DNA of 64,000 bases from Ancylobacter koreensis (GCF_023016525.1 NZ_JALKCG010000002.1:552887-616886), one strand, 5' to 3'. Positions 1 through 11,348 are shown, counted from the first letter of the stretch. The notes: generated from the sequence alone by a model not told the origin. Translations and numbers: made by a program.

Positions 1-2
1 CG

Positions 3-89
3 GGCGGGGTCAAGCCGCTGGACCCCGCGCGGTTCGGCGTGCGGTCGACCGCGCCCGCCCCGCCCGCTAGAGTGCCGTGTCGGGGATGA
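3..89 (+). CDS. 3' end of an unidentified upstream gene (partial)
   Basis: An open frame enters from the window edge and stops with TGA at 87-89. Its first 21 or so codons almost all end in G or C, unlike the other two forward frames here, which suggests real coding sequence. The stop overlaps an in-frame ATG of the next gene at 86-88 as ATGA, a common translational-coupling arrangement. Only 28 residues are visible and I do not recognise the protein. It could be spurious. Confidence 0.3.
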   Translation, partial: GGVKPLDPARFGVRSTAPAPPARVPCRG

Positions 90-772
90 GGGCGTGCGGC
101 GGAATGGGGCGGTTTTGGCGATGGGTGTGGAAGGTGGCGCTGGCCCTCGGGCTGGCCCCGCTTGTCCTCACGCTTCTCTATAATATGGTGCCGGCGCCCT
201 CGACGCTGATGCTGGCGCGCTGGGTGACGGGCCAGACCGTGACGCGCGACTTCGTGCCCTTCGACGCCATCTCCCCGGCCCTGGTGCGCTCGGTGCTCGC
301 CTCCGAGGACGCCCGTTTCTGCCAGCATATCGGCGTCGACATGGTGGAACTGCAGAACGTGATGGACAGCGCCGAGGAGGGCGAGCCCTCGCGCGGCGCC
401 TCCACCATCACCATGCAGCTCGCCAAGAACCTGTTCCTGTGGAACGGGCGCAGCTACATCCGCAAGGGGCTGGAGATGCCGCTGGCGCTCTACATCAATC
501 TGGTGATGTCGAAGCGCCGCCAGCTGGAGCTCTATCTCAACATCGCGGAATGGGGGCCGGACGGCGAGTTCGGCGCCGAGGCCGGCGCCCGCCGGGCCTT
601 CGGTGTCGGGGCGGGCGATCTTTCCGCCCGTCAGGCCGCGCTGCTGGCGGTGACGCTGCCCAACCCCTACCGCCGCAATCCCGCCAAGCCGGGCCGGGGG
701 CTGAACCGGCTGGCGAGCAACCTTCAGGCGCGGTTGCCGCGCGAGGGCCCGGAGCTGACCGCCTGCCTCTAG
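77..772 (+). CDS. mtgA: monofunctional biosynthetic peptidoglycan transglycosylase MtgA
   Basis: This inner-membrane enzyme polymerises glycan strands from lipid II with a GT51 domain and has no transpeptidase domain. At 231 residues it has the normal MtgA length. A membrane anchor spans about residues 18-36. GT51 motifs follow: ASEDARF (75-81) with the catalytic Glu at about 77, [14 protein letters not shown] (107-120), and LELYLN (150-155). The GTG start at 77 gives the longest frame. ATG codons at 86 (overlapping the upstream stop) and 104 are alternatives, and none has a strong ribosome binding site. rpmF follows downstream on the same strand. Confidence 0.93.
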   Translation: MSGMRACGGMGRFWRWVWKVALALGLAPLVLTLLYNMVPAPSTLMLARWVTGQTVTRDFVPFDAISPALVRSVLASEDARFCQHIGVDMVELQNVMDSAEEGEPSRGASTITMQLAKNLFLWNGRSYIRKGLEMPLALYINLVMSKRRQLELYLNIAEWGPDGEFGAEAGARRAFGVGAGDLSARQAALLAVTLPNPYRRNPAKPGRGLNRLASNLQARLPREGPELTACL

Positions 773-928
773 AGCTTCGTCGCGCGAGGTCTGAGGATGC
801 TCCGCGACAGAATTGCGTCAGCCTCTTCCGCTCGCGCATATGAGTCTGTATAAGCCGCCACTCGAATTACGCACGAGTCCGGCGCCGGCCCCGCCTTGGG
901 GTGTGAGAAGCCGGTACAGGAGAAGACG

Positions 929-1114
929 ATGGCCGTTCCGAAGAAGAAAACCAGCCCGTCGCGTCGCGGCATGCGCCGTTCCGCCGATGCCCTCGCCAAG
1001 CCGACCTATATCGAGGACAAGGATTCGGGCGAGCTGCGCCGTCCGCACCACCTCGACCTGAAGACCGGCATGTACAAGGGCCGCCAGGTTCTCAAGGTCA
1101 AGACCGAGGCCTGA
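929..1114 (+). CDS. rpmF: 50S ribosomal protein L32
   Basis: This is a small basic large-subunit ribosomal protein of 61 residues, starting [17 protein letters not shown] as is typical of alphaproteobacterial L32. An in-frame start at 896 would add 11 residues. The ATG at 929 is preferred because the classical N-terminus begins there and a GGAGA sequence lies just upstream. An intrinsic terminator follows about 45 bases after the stop, so the gene probably forms its own unit or ends the mtgA unit. Confidence 0.96.
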   Translation: MAVPKKKTSPSRRGMRRSADALAKPTYIEDKDSGELRRPHHLDLKTGMYKGRQVLKVKTEA

Positions 1115-1160
1115 TCGGCTGCGGCGGCTCCATGTCGCCGGCCTGCCTCAGCCTGCATGG

Positions 1161-1184
1161 AGCCGGCCCCTCGGGCCGGCTTTT
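1161..1184 (+). terminator. intrinsic terminator of rpmF
   Basis: A perfect 9-bp stem (AGCCGGCCC / GGGCCGGCT) with a 3-base CTC loop is followed by a T-run. It lies 46 bases after the rpmF stop. Confidence 0.85.
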
Positions 1185-1339
1185 CTGCGTCGACGTCCGT
1201 CCGCGAAAGCGGAGGTGTCACCGCCCGGTAACCATGCCGGCGGTATCGGACGGCGCGCGCGGTGCGGAAACCGGCCACCGCTTACCGGGGTGGCGGAATG
1301 GTGCTAGTTTTTCCCGGCGTTCGGGTGGGAGCTTGAGGC

Positions 1340-2566
1340 GTGCGTAGCGCGGGCGGTTATGGGCGCCGGGTCATCATCTGGCTCTTCGTGGCGGTTTTGG
1401 CCGGCCCGGTTCTGGCCGGCTGCGCCTCGCGCCCCGGCGACGACGCGCTGACCGCCATTCCCGAGCATGTGCCCGGGGCGAAGGAGCACGTCATCCTTGT
1501 CGCCTCGTCGCGGGCCCGCGACGAGCGGCCCGGCGTGTTCTACAGCGGCGAACGCACGCAGGCGCTGAGCTTCGCGCGGGTCGAGATCACCGTACCGCCC
1601 ACCCATAAGCCGGGCATGGTGGAGTATCCCACGCGCGGCGTGGCCAATCCCGCCACCGACATGGCGGTGCGCGAGGCGGTCTATCGCGACACCGAGAAGG
1701 AATTCCTCACCGATCTGAAGGCCGAGCTGGCGCGCCGGCCGGTGGGGCAGAAGCAGGCGGTGATCTTCGTGCACGGCTACAACACGCGCTTCTCCGAGGC
1801 GCTGTACCGCATCACCCAGATGGCCGAGGATTCGAAGTCGCCTTCGGTGCCGGTGCTGTTCACCTGGGCCTCGCGCGGCGACGTCGCCGACTACGTCTAC
1901 GACAACAACAGCGCCACCGCGGCCCGCGACCGGCTGGAGGAGACCATCCGCCTCGTCTTCGACAGCGGCGCCGAGCAGGTGACGATCCTCGCTCATTCCA
2001 TGGGCAACTGGGTGACCGTGGAGGCGCTGCGGCAGATCCAGATGTCCGGCAAGCGCCTGCCGCCGGAGAAGATCGGCAACATCATCCTCGCCGCGCCCGA
2101 TATCGACGTCGACGTGTTCAAGACCCAGCTCAAGCGCTTCGGCAAGCCGGCCAAGCCCTTCATCGTCATCGTCTCGCGCGACGACAAGGCGCTGGCCTTC
2201 TCCGACTTCATCGCCGGCGACAAGCCGCGCCTCGGCGCCTACACCAACGATGCCGAGCTGGTGGAACTCGGCGCCCTCGTCGTCGACATGTCCGGCGTGA
2301 AGTCGCTGGACGATCTCAACCACGGCAAATTCGCCCAGCTCGCCGGCATGGCGCCCGAATTGCGCGGCATGGTGGCGCGTGCGCAGGGATCCAAGGCGGC
2401 CGGCAATATCGAGGTGGCCGGCATCAAATTCTCGGGTGTCGACCGGCTGAACCCGGGCCAACTCGCGGCCGATGCACCGCAATCTGCGGCCTCTGCTACG
2501 GCGTCCGGGCAGGTCGTCGACCCCAGCGCGCCCGTGGTCGCCGCCGGCGTCGCCCCGCTGCACTGA
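1340..2566 (+). CDS. alpha/beta hydrolase lipoprotein (DUF900 family)
   Basis: A predicted lipoprotein of 408 residues: a hydrophobic signal segment (11-27) ends in the lipobox LAGC, placing the lipidated Cys at 28. The body matches the DUF900 branch of the alpha/beta hydrolase fold, with VIFVHGYNTRF (141-151) as the oxyanion-hole strand and AHSMGN (218-223) as the nucleophile elbow with Ser220. The C-terminal 50 or so residues are Ala/Pro-rich and low in complexity. The GTG at 1340 is the start that keeps the whole signal peptide. The substrate is unknown. It appears monocistronic. Confidence 0.85.
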   Translation: MRSAGGYGRRVIIWLFVAVLAGPVLAGCASRPGDDALTAIPEHVPGAKEHVILVASSRARDERPGVFYSGERTQALSFARVEITVPPTHKPGMVEYPTRGVANPATDMAVREAVYRDTEKEFLTDLKAELARRPVGQKQAVIFVHGYNTRFSEALYRITQMAEDSKSPSVPVLFTWASRGDVADYVYDNNSATAARDRLEETIRLVFDSGAEQVTILAHSMGNWVTVEALRQIQMSGKRLPPEKIGNIILAAPDIDVDVFKTQLKRFGKPAKPFIVIVSRDDKALAFSDFIAGDKPRLGAYTNDAELVELGALVVDMSGVKSLDDLNHGKFAQLAGMAPELRGMVARAQGSKAAGNIEVAGIKFSGVDRLNPGQLAADAPQSAASATASGQVVDPSAPVVAAGVAPLH

Positions 2567-2668
2567 GGCCGATTGCCGCGCGGACGGCCGTCGGAATCGC
2601 GGGGCTCCTTAACGAAAAGGTGGCTGGCTTGCCGCTAAGCGTCCGCACAATGTTTTCGACGCCTGTGA

Positions 2669-4411
2669 ATGCGGGGAACCCTTATGCCGAGGCCTGAGAC
2701 GGCGGCCCCGATCGACATCGAGACGAAGGACGCCCTTCTGCCGGAGACGGTGGCCGGCGCCGTGCAGGCGCTCGGCAAGGCGGCCTATGTCTGGACGCTC
2801 GACGACGACCGCCTGCGCTGGAGCGCCAATGTCGGCGACGTACTCGGGCGCGAGCGCCTGCCGCTTGCGGGGTCCGGCGCCGACTACCAGACGCTGATCG
2901 AGGCCGGCTCGGGCGCCACGCGCCAGGAGGCCGCGCTTGCCGCGCTGGACTTCGACATCGTGCCCGGCGCCGACCCCAGCGCGCGCTATTTCGAGACCGT
3001 CTACTGCCTTGCCCTGCCGCCCGGCGGCCGCCAGCGGCGTCTGTGGGTCGAGGATCGCGGTGTCGCCTATTTCGACGCGGGGGGCATGCTTCAGCGGGTG
3101 GAAGGCTTGCTGCGCCGGCTCTCGGTCGGCCGTCCGGTGCGCATCGCCGCCGATCTCGGCGTCGAGCCGAAGACCGACCGCCAGCGTCTCTCGGGCCTGC
3201 TGGAGGAGCATCTTGCGCGCGGCTATCGCGAGGATGGCGAATTCGGCTTCGCGCTGGTGGGCATCGATCAGCTCGGCACGCTCAACGACGCGTTCGGATT
3301 CATGGTCGCCGACGAGGTGATCGACGTCGTGTGGATGCGTCTGCGCGGCCAGCTCGGGGAGGGCGAGGAGATTGCCCGCTTCTCGGGGAGCAAGTTCGGA
3401 CTGCTGCTGCGGGCCGGCTCGGGCGAGGAACTGGCCGGCGTGATGCGCCGCTTCCTGTCCACCGTCAACCTGTCCGCCCCGCGCACCAGCGCGGGCGCCG
3501 TGGCGGTGACGATCTCGGCCGGCGGGCTGGTGGCGCCGCGTCAGGCGCGCACCGTCTCCGAGATCTTCTCCCATGCGCAGGACGCACTGCGGCGGGCGCG
3601 GCGCAATGCACGCGGTTCGCTGGAGATCTACACGCCTTCGCTCGACCGGGCCGCCGAGCGGCACGCCAATGTGCGCTTCGCCGACGAGATCGTCCGCGCG
3701 CTGGGGCAGGACCGGGTATCGCTCGCCTACCAGCCGATCGCGCATGGCGGCAGCCGCGAGGTGGCGTTCCACGAATGCCTCGCCCGCATCACCGGGCGCG
3801 ACGGGCGGGTTTTCGATGGTGGAACGGTGATCCCGACGGCCGATCGCTTCGGCCTGACCCGGCTGCTCGACTGCCGCTCGATGACGCTGGCGCTGGCGGC
3901 GCTGCGCGACAACCCGGCGCTGCGCCTCTCGGTCAACGTCTCGCCGCCCTCCATGCACGACGCCAGCTGGCTGGAGATCGTCGAGGAGGGCGCGCGCGAG
4001 GGGCTCGGCACGCGCCTGGTCGTCGAGATCACCGAATCCTCCAGCATCCCCGACATGGAGGCCATGGGCTCGCGCATCGCCTGGCTGCGCGACCATGGCT
4101 GCCGGGTGGCAATGGACGATTTCGGCGTCGGCTACACCTCGTTCCGCAACCTGCGCAGCCTGCATGTCGACATGCTGAAAATCGACGGCAGCTTCATCTG
4201 CACCATGATGCAGTCCGAGGACGACCGCAGCTTCGTGCGCATGCTGCTCGACCTTGCCGGCCAGCTCGGCATCGAGACGGTGGCGGAATGGGTGCTCGAC
4301 GAGGCCACGGGGCGCCAGCTCGTCGAATGGGGCTGCACCTATCTTCAGGGCGAGCTGATCGGCCTGCCGGCGGAAAGCCCGGTGCCGCTGGACGGCGCCT
4401 TCGAGAACTGA
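2669..4411 (+). CDS. GGDEF-EAL protein with degenerate GGDEF domain
   Basis: A c-di-GMP family protein of 580 residues with no membrane segment. Residues about 36-150 look PAS-like. A GGDEF domain (about 165-320) has SGSKF at 239-243 where GGDEF should be, so diguanylate cyclase activity is unlikely. The EAL domain (about 335-570) reads ECL (369-371) instead of EAL. It keeps the metal and catalytic landmarks NVSP (423-426), EITE (453-456), DDFGVG (483-488) and KID (504-506), so phosphodiesterase activity remains possible. A second ATG at 2684 could be the start. Confidence 0.88.
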   Translation: MRGTLMPRPETAAPIDIETKDALLPETVAGAVQALGKAAYVWTLDDDRLRWSANVGDVLGRERLPLAGSGADYQTLIEAGSGATRQEAALAALDFDIVPGADPSARYFETVYCLALPPGGRQRRLWVEDRGVAYFDAGGMLQRVEGLLRRLSVGRPVRIAADLGVEPKTDRQRLSGLLEEHLARGYREDGEFGFALVGIDQLGTLNDAFGFMVADEVIDVVWMRLRGQLGEGEEIARFSGSKFGLLLRAGSGEELAGVMRRFLSTVNLSAPRTSAGAVAVTISAGGLVAPRQARTVSEIFSHAQDALRRARRNARGSLEIYTPSLDRAAERHANVRFADEIVRALGQDRVSLAYQPIAHGGSREVAFHECLARITGRDGRVFDGGTVIPTADRFGLTRLLDCRSMTLALAALRDNPALRLSVNVSPPSMHDASWLEIVEEGAREGLGTRLVVEITESSSIPDMEAMGSRIAWLRDHGCRVAMDDFGVGYTSFRNLRSLHVDMLKIDGSFICTMMQSEDDRSFVRMLLDLAGQLGIETVAEWVLDEATGRQLVEWGCTYLQGELIGLPAESPVPLDGAFEN

Positions 4412-4483
4412 GGCGCGCGGACCCGCAGGGCCGGCGCCATCAGGGCGCCGCGCCCAGCCTCTTCATCGGGCTACCGGAAACCG

Positions 4484-5056
4484 TCAGTCCTTCTTGCCGC
4501 TGTCGCCGAGGCGGTCGAGCCGCTTCTGCATCTCGGCGACCTGGCGGCGCAGCTCGTCGAAATCGTCGGCCGGCGCGGCGGCGGGTGTGCCCGGTGTTTC
4601 CTCGGCCCGGCCATTGGGCAGGAACATCTTGAAGGCGCGGTCGAACATCTCGATGTTGCGGCGCACCTGCTCCTCCATGATGCCGAAGCCGCCGACTCCG
4701 AAGCCCTTGGAGAAATGCTCGCGCAGGTTGCCCTGCTCCTTGGTGAAGTTCTCGATCGACATGTCGAGATAGCGCGGCACCAGCATCTGCATGCTGTCGC
4801 CGTAGAAGCGGATGATCTGCCGCAGGAAGTTGATCGGCAGCAGGTTCTGGCCCTTGCCTTCCTGCTCGAAGATGATCTGCGTCAGCACCGAATGCGTGAT
4901 GTCGTCGGAGGACTTTGCGTCATAAACGACGAAATCCTCGCCGTTCTTCACCATCTGCGCGAGATCTTCCAGCGTCACATAGGTACTGGTGCCCGTATTG
5001 TAGAGACGGCGGTTCGCGTACTTCTTGATGGTGACGGGTTCGTTGGATTTTGCCAT
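4484..5056 (-). CDS. phaR: polyhydroxyalkanoate synthesis repressor PhaR
   Basis: This 190-residue regulator senses PHB granules and represses phasin and PHB genes. The N-terminal DNA-binding module KKYANRRLYNTGTSTYVTL (11-29) is the family signature. A PHB-accumulation domain follows (about 70-115), and the C-terminus is a short predicted coiled coil (FDELRRQVAEMQKRLDRL). The frame is open further upstream to 5269, but the conserved protein begins at the ATG at 5056. It is divergent from phaA with a 240-bp shared control region, the usual alphaproteobacterial arrangement. Confidence 0.95.
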   Translation of the reverse strand: MAKSNEPVTIKKYANRRLYNTGTSTYVTLEDLAQMVKNGEDFVVYDAKSSDDITHSVLTQIIFEQEGKGQNLLPINFLRQIIRFYGDSMQMLVPRYLDMSIENFTKEQGNLREHFSKGFGVGGFGIMEEQVRRNIEMFDRAFKMFLPNGRAEETPGTPAAAPADDFDELRRQVAEMQKRLDRLGDSGKKD

Positions 5057-5125
5057 TGTGATCCGGTCGCCTTGGTCGTTTCCCATTGAAAACACTAGGA
5101 CGTTTCCCGCCGCCCGGCTACAGGA

Positions 5126-5143
5126 ATTGTTGCAGCTGCGCAC
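5126..5143. promoter_or_regulatory. candidate PhaR-type site between phaR and phaA
   Basis: The phaR-phaA gap holds a TTGTTGCAGCTGCGCA element. It resembles the TGC/GCA-rich dyads bound by PhaR in other alphaproteobacteria. It sits about 70 bases upstream of the phaR start. The match is by eye only. Confidence 0.3.
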
Positions 5144-5203
5144 ACGCTCCCGCAGCGGCGCCGAACGCATAAAAATACCCCGCCATTGACATGGATCACT
5201 TGA

Positions 5204-6475
<1,272 letters not shown>

Positions 6476-6624
6476 CCGCCGGGCGGTTGATGGGCTTCAG
6501 GCACAGCCCGCGGGCGCTGTGACAGGCTGCGACGACAAGGCGCCGGTTCCGCCTTGCCGTCGCGTCAAAACGACGTACAAGCCGTCGACGTTCCCGGGTC
6601 AAGGGACGCACAGGGGGGAGTGAG

Positions 6625-7350
<726 letters not shown>

Positions 7351-7393
7351 GATTCATCCGATCAGGCCGGCGTCGGGCGGACAGGCCGCCCGG

Positions 7394-7645
7394 CTACTTG
7401 ATCGAGATCACCTTGCCGTCGACGGCGTTGATCTCGATCTCCAGCTTCTTGCCGGCGGCGTCGAGGCCCTCCGCCTCCCATTTGGACACGCCCTTCTCGT
7501 GCTCGTGCTCCAGCTTGGCGACCACCGCCATGCCATTGGCGCGCACGATCACCAGCGCCTCGTCGATGCCGATGGCGGCCTGCTGCGCGAAGGCGGGGGA
7601 GGCGAGGACGAGGGCGGCGGCGAGAGCGGGCGTCAGGCGCGTCAT
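7394..7645 (-). CDS. small secreted PepSY-domain protein
   Basis: An 83-residue exported protein. The start at 7645 is chosen because a GAGGAG site precedes it and a clean signal peptide (about 1-20, ending SPAFAQ) follows. The mature part is one PepSY-like unit with alternating acidic and hydrophobic residues and the pattern KWEAEGLDAAGKKLEIEIN. PepSY units usually bind or inhibit partners in the periplasm; the partner is unknown. It is convergent with phaB. Confidence 0.75.
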   Translation of the reverse strand: MTRLTPALAAALVLASPAFAQQAAIGIDEALVIVRANGMAVVAKLEHEHEKGVSKWEAEGLDAAGKKLEIEINAVDGKVISIK

Positions 7646-7827
7646 GGGACAACTCCTCGGGTGAGCCGGAACCGGTTGCCGGAGCGTAAGACGGGCACTC
7701 GGGCGCGTCCACAAGCATGGCGGATGACCGGCGGCGGATAGCGCGCCCATGCTTGGCGGAAGGGCGCGCAGCGGCCATAAGAGGCCGCTCTGAATTACCG
7801 GCCATCCTCGTTCACTGGTTCGCCCGC

Positions 7828-8706
7828 ATGTCCCGCCCGCTTTCCTCCCGCGCCGCCACCTTCATCGGCTTCACCGCGATCCTGCTGTGGTCGGCGCTGG
7901 CGCTCGCCACCTCTTCGACCGGCAAGGTGCCGCCCTTCCTGCTCACCGCGCTCACCTTCGCCATAGGCGGGCTGGTGGGCATCGCGGCGGCGCTGGCGCG
8001 CGGGGTAGGGCTGTCCGTGCTGCGCCAGCCCTGGCCGGTGTGGGTGCATGGCGTGGGCGGGCTGTTCGGCTACCACTTCTTCTATTTTTCGGCGCTGAAG
8101 CTGGCGCCGCCCGCCGAGGCCGGGCTCATCGCCTATCTCTGGCCGCTGCTCATCGTGCTGTTCTCCGCCTTTCTGCCGGGGGAGAGGCTGCGCCCGGCCC
8201 ATATTGGTGGGGCGCTGATGGGGCTGGCCGGCACAGTGGTGCTGCTCGGCGGGCGGGCCGGCGGCTTCGGCTTCGCGCCGGAATATGTGCCGGGCTATCT
8301 GGCGGCGGCGCTGTGCGCGGTGATCTGGTCGGTCTATTCGGTCGCCTCGCGGCGCTTCGCCGGCGTGCCGACCGAGGTGGTGGCCGGCTTCTGCCTCGCC
8401 ACCGCCGCGCTGTCGGCGCTGTGCCACGCGCTGTTCGAGCCGGCCATCTGGCCGGTGGGGGGCGGGGAGTGGCTGGCCGTGCTGGCGCTCGGCATCGGGC
8501 CGGTGGGCATCGCCTTCTACACCTGGGACATCGGCATGAAGCGCGGCGACATCCGCCTGCTGGGCGTGCTCTCCTATGCCGCGCCGGTGCTGTCCACGCT
8601 GCTGCTGGTGGCCGCCGGTTTCGCGGCGCCGAGCCTGTCGCTCGGCCTCGCCTGCGCGCTGATCGTCGGCGGGGCGGCGGTGGCGACGCTGCTCGCGCGA
8701 CGTTGA
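7828..8706 (+). CDS. DMT/EamA-family exporter (YddG-like)
   Basis: A 292-residue inner-membrane transporter with about ten hydrophobic segments arranged as two EamA repeats. The N-terminus (GFTAILLWSALALATSSTG) resembles aromatic amino acid exporters of the YddG type, so aromatic amino acid efflux is plausible but not proven. The frame is open upstream to 7717; the ATG at 7828 is preferred because it places the first membrane segment near the N-terminus. Confidence 0.8.
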   Translation: MSRPLSSRAATFIGFTAILLWSALALATSSTGKVPPFLLTALTFAIGGLVGIAAALARGVGLSVLRQPWPVWVHGVGGLFGYHFFYFSALKLAPPAEAGLIAYLWPLLIVLFSAFLPGERLRPAHIGGALMGLAGTVVLLGGRAGGFGFAPEYVPGYLAAALCAVIWSVYSVASRRFAGVPTEVVAGFCLATAALSALCHALFEPAIWPVGGGEWLAVLALGIGPVGIAFYTWDIGMKRGDIRLLGVLSYAAPVLSTLLLVAAGFAAPSLSLGLACALIVGGAAVATLLARR

Positions 8707-8710
8707 CCCC

Positions 8711-9151
8711 TCAGCCCGGCGACCAGCCGGGCGCGGCCAGTTCGAAGCCGGAGAATTCGAAGCCGGGCGCCACGGTGCAGCCGACCAGCGTCCAGTCGCC
8801 GAGGCTGCGCGCCGCCTGCCACGCACCCTGCGGCACCACACGCTGGGGCTCTTCCCCATTGGCGAGATCGGGGCCGAGGTGCAGCGTCTCGACCGGCCCC
8901 ATGTCCGAGCCGGCGAGGGTGAGCTCCAGCGGCGCGCCGGCGTACCAGTGCCAGATCTCCACCGCGTCGACGCGGTGCCAGTGCGAGCGCTCGCCGGCCG
9001 CCAGCAGGAAATAGATCGCGGTGGACGCCGAGCGTCCGTCGGCGCCGCGCCGTGGATCGCGGAACATCTCGCGGAAATGCCCGCCTTCCGGGTGCGGCGT
9101 CAAGCCCAGCCGGGCGACGATCTCGGCGGCCGTGAGCGTGCCGGCCGTCAT
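8711..9151 (-). CDS. cupin-fold protein, DUF985 family
   Basis: A 146-residue cytosolic protein of the DUF985/YML079-like cupin group. Signature pieces are LGLTPHPEGGHFREMFRD near the N-terminus, TAIYFLL, SHWHRVDAVEIWHWYAG and GCTVAPGFEFSGFEL near the end. Cupins of this group bind small ligands and no reaction is established. It lies 24 bases downstream of gloB on the same strand and is probably co-transcribed. Confidence 0.85.
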   Translation of the reverse strand: MTAGTLTAAEIVARLGLTPHPEGGHFREMFRDPRRGADGRSASTAIYFLLAAGERSHWHRVDAVEIWHWYAGAPLELTLAGSDMGPVETLHLGPDLANGEEPQRVVPQGAWQAARSLGDWTLVGCTVAPGFEFSGFELAAPGWSPG

Positions 9152-9175
9152 CGCGCGTGGACCATGCCGGCCTCC

Positions 9176-9949
9176 TCAGCCCTTGAAGCTGTTCTTCAGG
9201 CTGCGCAGCTCGGTGAACACCGCGCCCGGCTCCGCGCCGGCCAGTCCGATGCGCTCGGCCAGTTCGGGGTCGTCGGCGTGCAGGAAGGGGTTTGTCGCCT
9301 TCTCCGCGCCGATGGTGGTCGGCAGGGTAGGCTGGCCGGCGGCGCGCTGCTTCTCCGCCACGTCGAGGCGGGCGGCGAGCTCGGCATTGTCCGGCTCGAC
9401 CGAGACCGCGAAGCGCCCGTTCGAGACGGTGTACTCATGCCCGCAATAGACCGAGATGTCGTCGGGCAGGGCACGCAGGCGTGAGAGCGATTCCCACAGC
9501 ACCGGCGGGTCGCATTCGAAGGGGCGGCCGCAGCCGAGCACGAACAGCGTGTCGCCGGAGAACAGAAGCCGTTCCTCCTCGAACAGGAAGACGATGTGCC
9601 CCTTGGTGTGGCCGGGCGTCTCCAGCACGCGGCCGACGAGGCTGCCGACGGCTACCGGGTCGCCGTCCACCACCGCCACGTCGAGGCCGGGAATGGTCTC
9701 GCGCTCGGCGCGCGGGCCGACCACTGTGGCGCCGTAGCGCTCCTTCAGCGCCAGCACGCCGGCGATGTGGTCGGTGTGGTGGTGGGTGACGAGGATATGG
9801 GTGAGCGTCCAGTTCTCGCGCTCCAGCGCGGCGAGGATCGGCGCCACCTCCGGCGCGTCGACGACGGCGGTCGCCTCCGTGACCGGATCGTGCAGCAGCA
9901 CCGCGTAATTGTCGGCGAGGCAGGGAATGAGCCGCAGTTCGGCCGCCAT
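9176..9949 (-). CDS. gloB: hydroxyacylglutathione hydrolase (glyoxalase II)
   Basis: It hydrolyses S-D-lactoylglutathione in methylglyoxal detoxification. The 257-residue metallo-beta-lactamase-fold protein carries THHHTDH (55-61), which binds the two metals. Further metal ligands lie in the GHTKGH and FSGDTLF segments, and the C-terminal domain contains NPFLHADDPELAERIGL. Length and motifs match GloB fully. Confidence 0.95.
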   Translation of the reverse strand: MAAELRLIPCLADNYAVLLHDPVTEATAVVDAPEVAPILAALERENWTLTHILVTHHHTDHIAGVLALKERYGATVVGPRAERETIPGLDVAVVDGDPVAVGSLVGRVLETPGHTKGHIVFLFEEERLLFSGDTLFVLGCGRPFECDPPVLWESLSRLRALPDDISVYCGHEYTVSNGRFAVSVEPDNAELAARLDVAEKQRAAGQPTLPTTIGAEKATNPFLHADDPELAERIGLAGAEPGAVFTELRSLKNSFKG

Positions 9950-10067
9950 GATGTTCCTCGGGATAGGATCGCCTCGGAAAAGAACGAGCGGCCGGGCCGC
10001 CCGCTTTCCACTCTAATGCAAGGCCGCCGCGCTCGCAGCGGCGATCTTCAGCCGCGCGCCGGCACCG

Positions 10068-10586
10068 TCACCGGCATTCCTGCGCGGCGCGGTCGATGGC
10101 GGCGGAGATGCCGTTCAGCGAATAGCTGTCCGTGGTGACATTGCCGCGCACCGAGGTGCTCTTCACCACCACGTCGCGGCCCTTGCGCAGCGCGTCGACG
10201 AGGCGGGTCTCCTCGGCGACGTTGCGCACCCAGGCTCCGGTGCCACGGGTGTAGAGGTCGAAATTCGCCGGGCCGATGGTCAGGGTGGCGTCGGTGCCTT
10301 CCTTGAGCGGGAAGCCCATGACAACGCTGACCTCGCCCTTCACATTCTCCGCCGTGCGGGTCGAGATGAAGAAATAGGCGGGGTCGCGGCTGAGGCCTGC
10401 CGGCAGGCGGGTCTTGGGCTGGGCGAGGGCGTAGCAGATCTTGCCGCTGCCGCTGGTATCGACATAGACGCCCCAGTCGCCGAACTGGCCGACAAGTTTC
10501 GGCGCCGCCTGTGCGCTGGCGCCGGACGCGCTCATGAATGCCAGTGCCAAGCCGGCAAGTGCCGCGCGCACGGTGCGTCGTGCCAT
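10068..10586 (-). CDS. secreted invasion-associated locus B (IalB)-like protein
   Basis: A 172-residue exported protein. The ATG at 10586 follows a GGAGGAC site and starts a clear signal peptide ending in SGASAQA. The mature part has the IalB-family pattern FGDWGVYVDTSGSGKICYALAQP, with paired cysteines (K-I-C near the start, Q-E-C at the end) that could form a disulphide. IalB homologues are common periplasmic proteins in Hyphomicrobiales, and the link to invasion applies only to Bartonella. An upstream in-frame start at 10628 is less likely. Confidence 0.8.
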   Translation of the reverse strand: MARRTVRAALAGLALAFMSASGASAQAAPKLVGQFGDWGVYVDTSGSGKICYALAQPKTRLPAGLSRDPAYFFISTRTAENVKGEVSVVMGFPLKEGTDATLTIGPANFDLYTRGTGAWVRNVAEETRLVDALRKGRDVVVKSTSVRGNVTTDSYSLNGISAAIDRAAQECR

Positions 10587-10783
10587 GGTCTCTGTCCTCC
10601 GTGTCGTCTGCCGCGATGCGGTCCGCATTGATTCTCCGTTCAGCCGCCACAGGGATATCCGCCCCGTCCGCCCCTGTGAACCCTTGGTGCCGGAATGCGG
10701 CGCCTTTGCCGATCAAATGCCCGCAGGCGAACGGCGAATTGAGGGCATGGTGAATGAATTCTTAACCAACCTGCGCCATCGGG

Positions 10784-11245
10784 CTACCGCGGGGCGGAGG
10801 TAGCCCCGGCGGAGGCGGCAGGTCCGGCGGAGGGGTCGCCGGCGGTATCCTCGCGCAGGCGTGCCAGCGCGGCACGGGCCGCCTCGCGATGGGCGGGGGT
10901 AATATGGCTGGCCAGCAGGTTGAGCGCCGTGGCGAGCACTGCCGCGTCGTCGGTGAAGCCGATGCCGAGCAGGAGGTCGGGCAGGGCATCGGAGGGCAGC
11001 ACGAAATAGGCGAGGGCGCCGAACAGCAGCGCGCGCACGCGCACCGGCGTGCGGCTGTCGAGCGCGCAGTAATAGGCGGCGGCGGCATCGTCGGCGAAAG
11101 GAATGCGGCTGGCGGCCGAGCCGAGCTTGCGCCAGAATCCGGCGCGCACGCGCGCCTCGTCGCCGCTCTCCGGCTCGATCGCGATCTCGGGCTCGTTCGT
11201 CGGGGCGCGCTCACGCACGAACCGCCAGTCGGGCCAGCGAACCAT
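10784..11245 (-). CDS. YkvA / DUF1232 family protein
   Basis: A 153-residue protein. The DUF1232 core is RVRALLFGALAYFVLPSDALPDLL, a hydrophobic stretch with the conserved FxLxPxDxxPD pattern, followed by GFTDDAAVLATALNLL. The first 40 residues and the last 25 are low in complexity. The function of the family is unknown. Confidence 0.82.
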   Translation of the reverse strand: MVRWPDWRFVRERAPTNEPEIAIEPESGDEARVRAGFWRKLGSAASRIPFADDAAAAYYCALDSRTPVRVRALLFGALAYFVLPSDALPDLLLGIGFTDDAAVLATALNLLASHITPAHREAARAALARLREDTAGDPSAGPAASAGATSAPR

Positions 11246-11348
11246 CGGTCTCCTCGCCCTGCCGGTGGCTGTCGGGCGAAGCGCCCGCCGGCATCACCTG
11301 AGAGATGGTCCCCGCCGTGCCATTTCGCAATGCTGGCGCGCGTGCGCG

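Noticed and set aside
4438..4456. GGCGCC palindromes after the first GGDEF-EAL gene as a terminator
   Set aside because: No T-run follows and the stem is only formed by self-palindromic hexamers.
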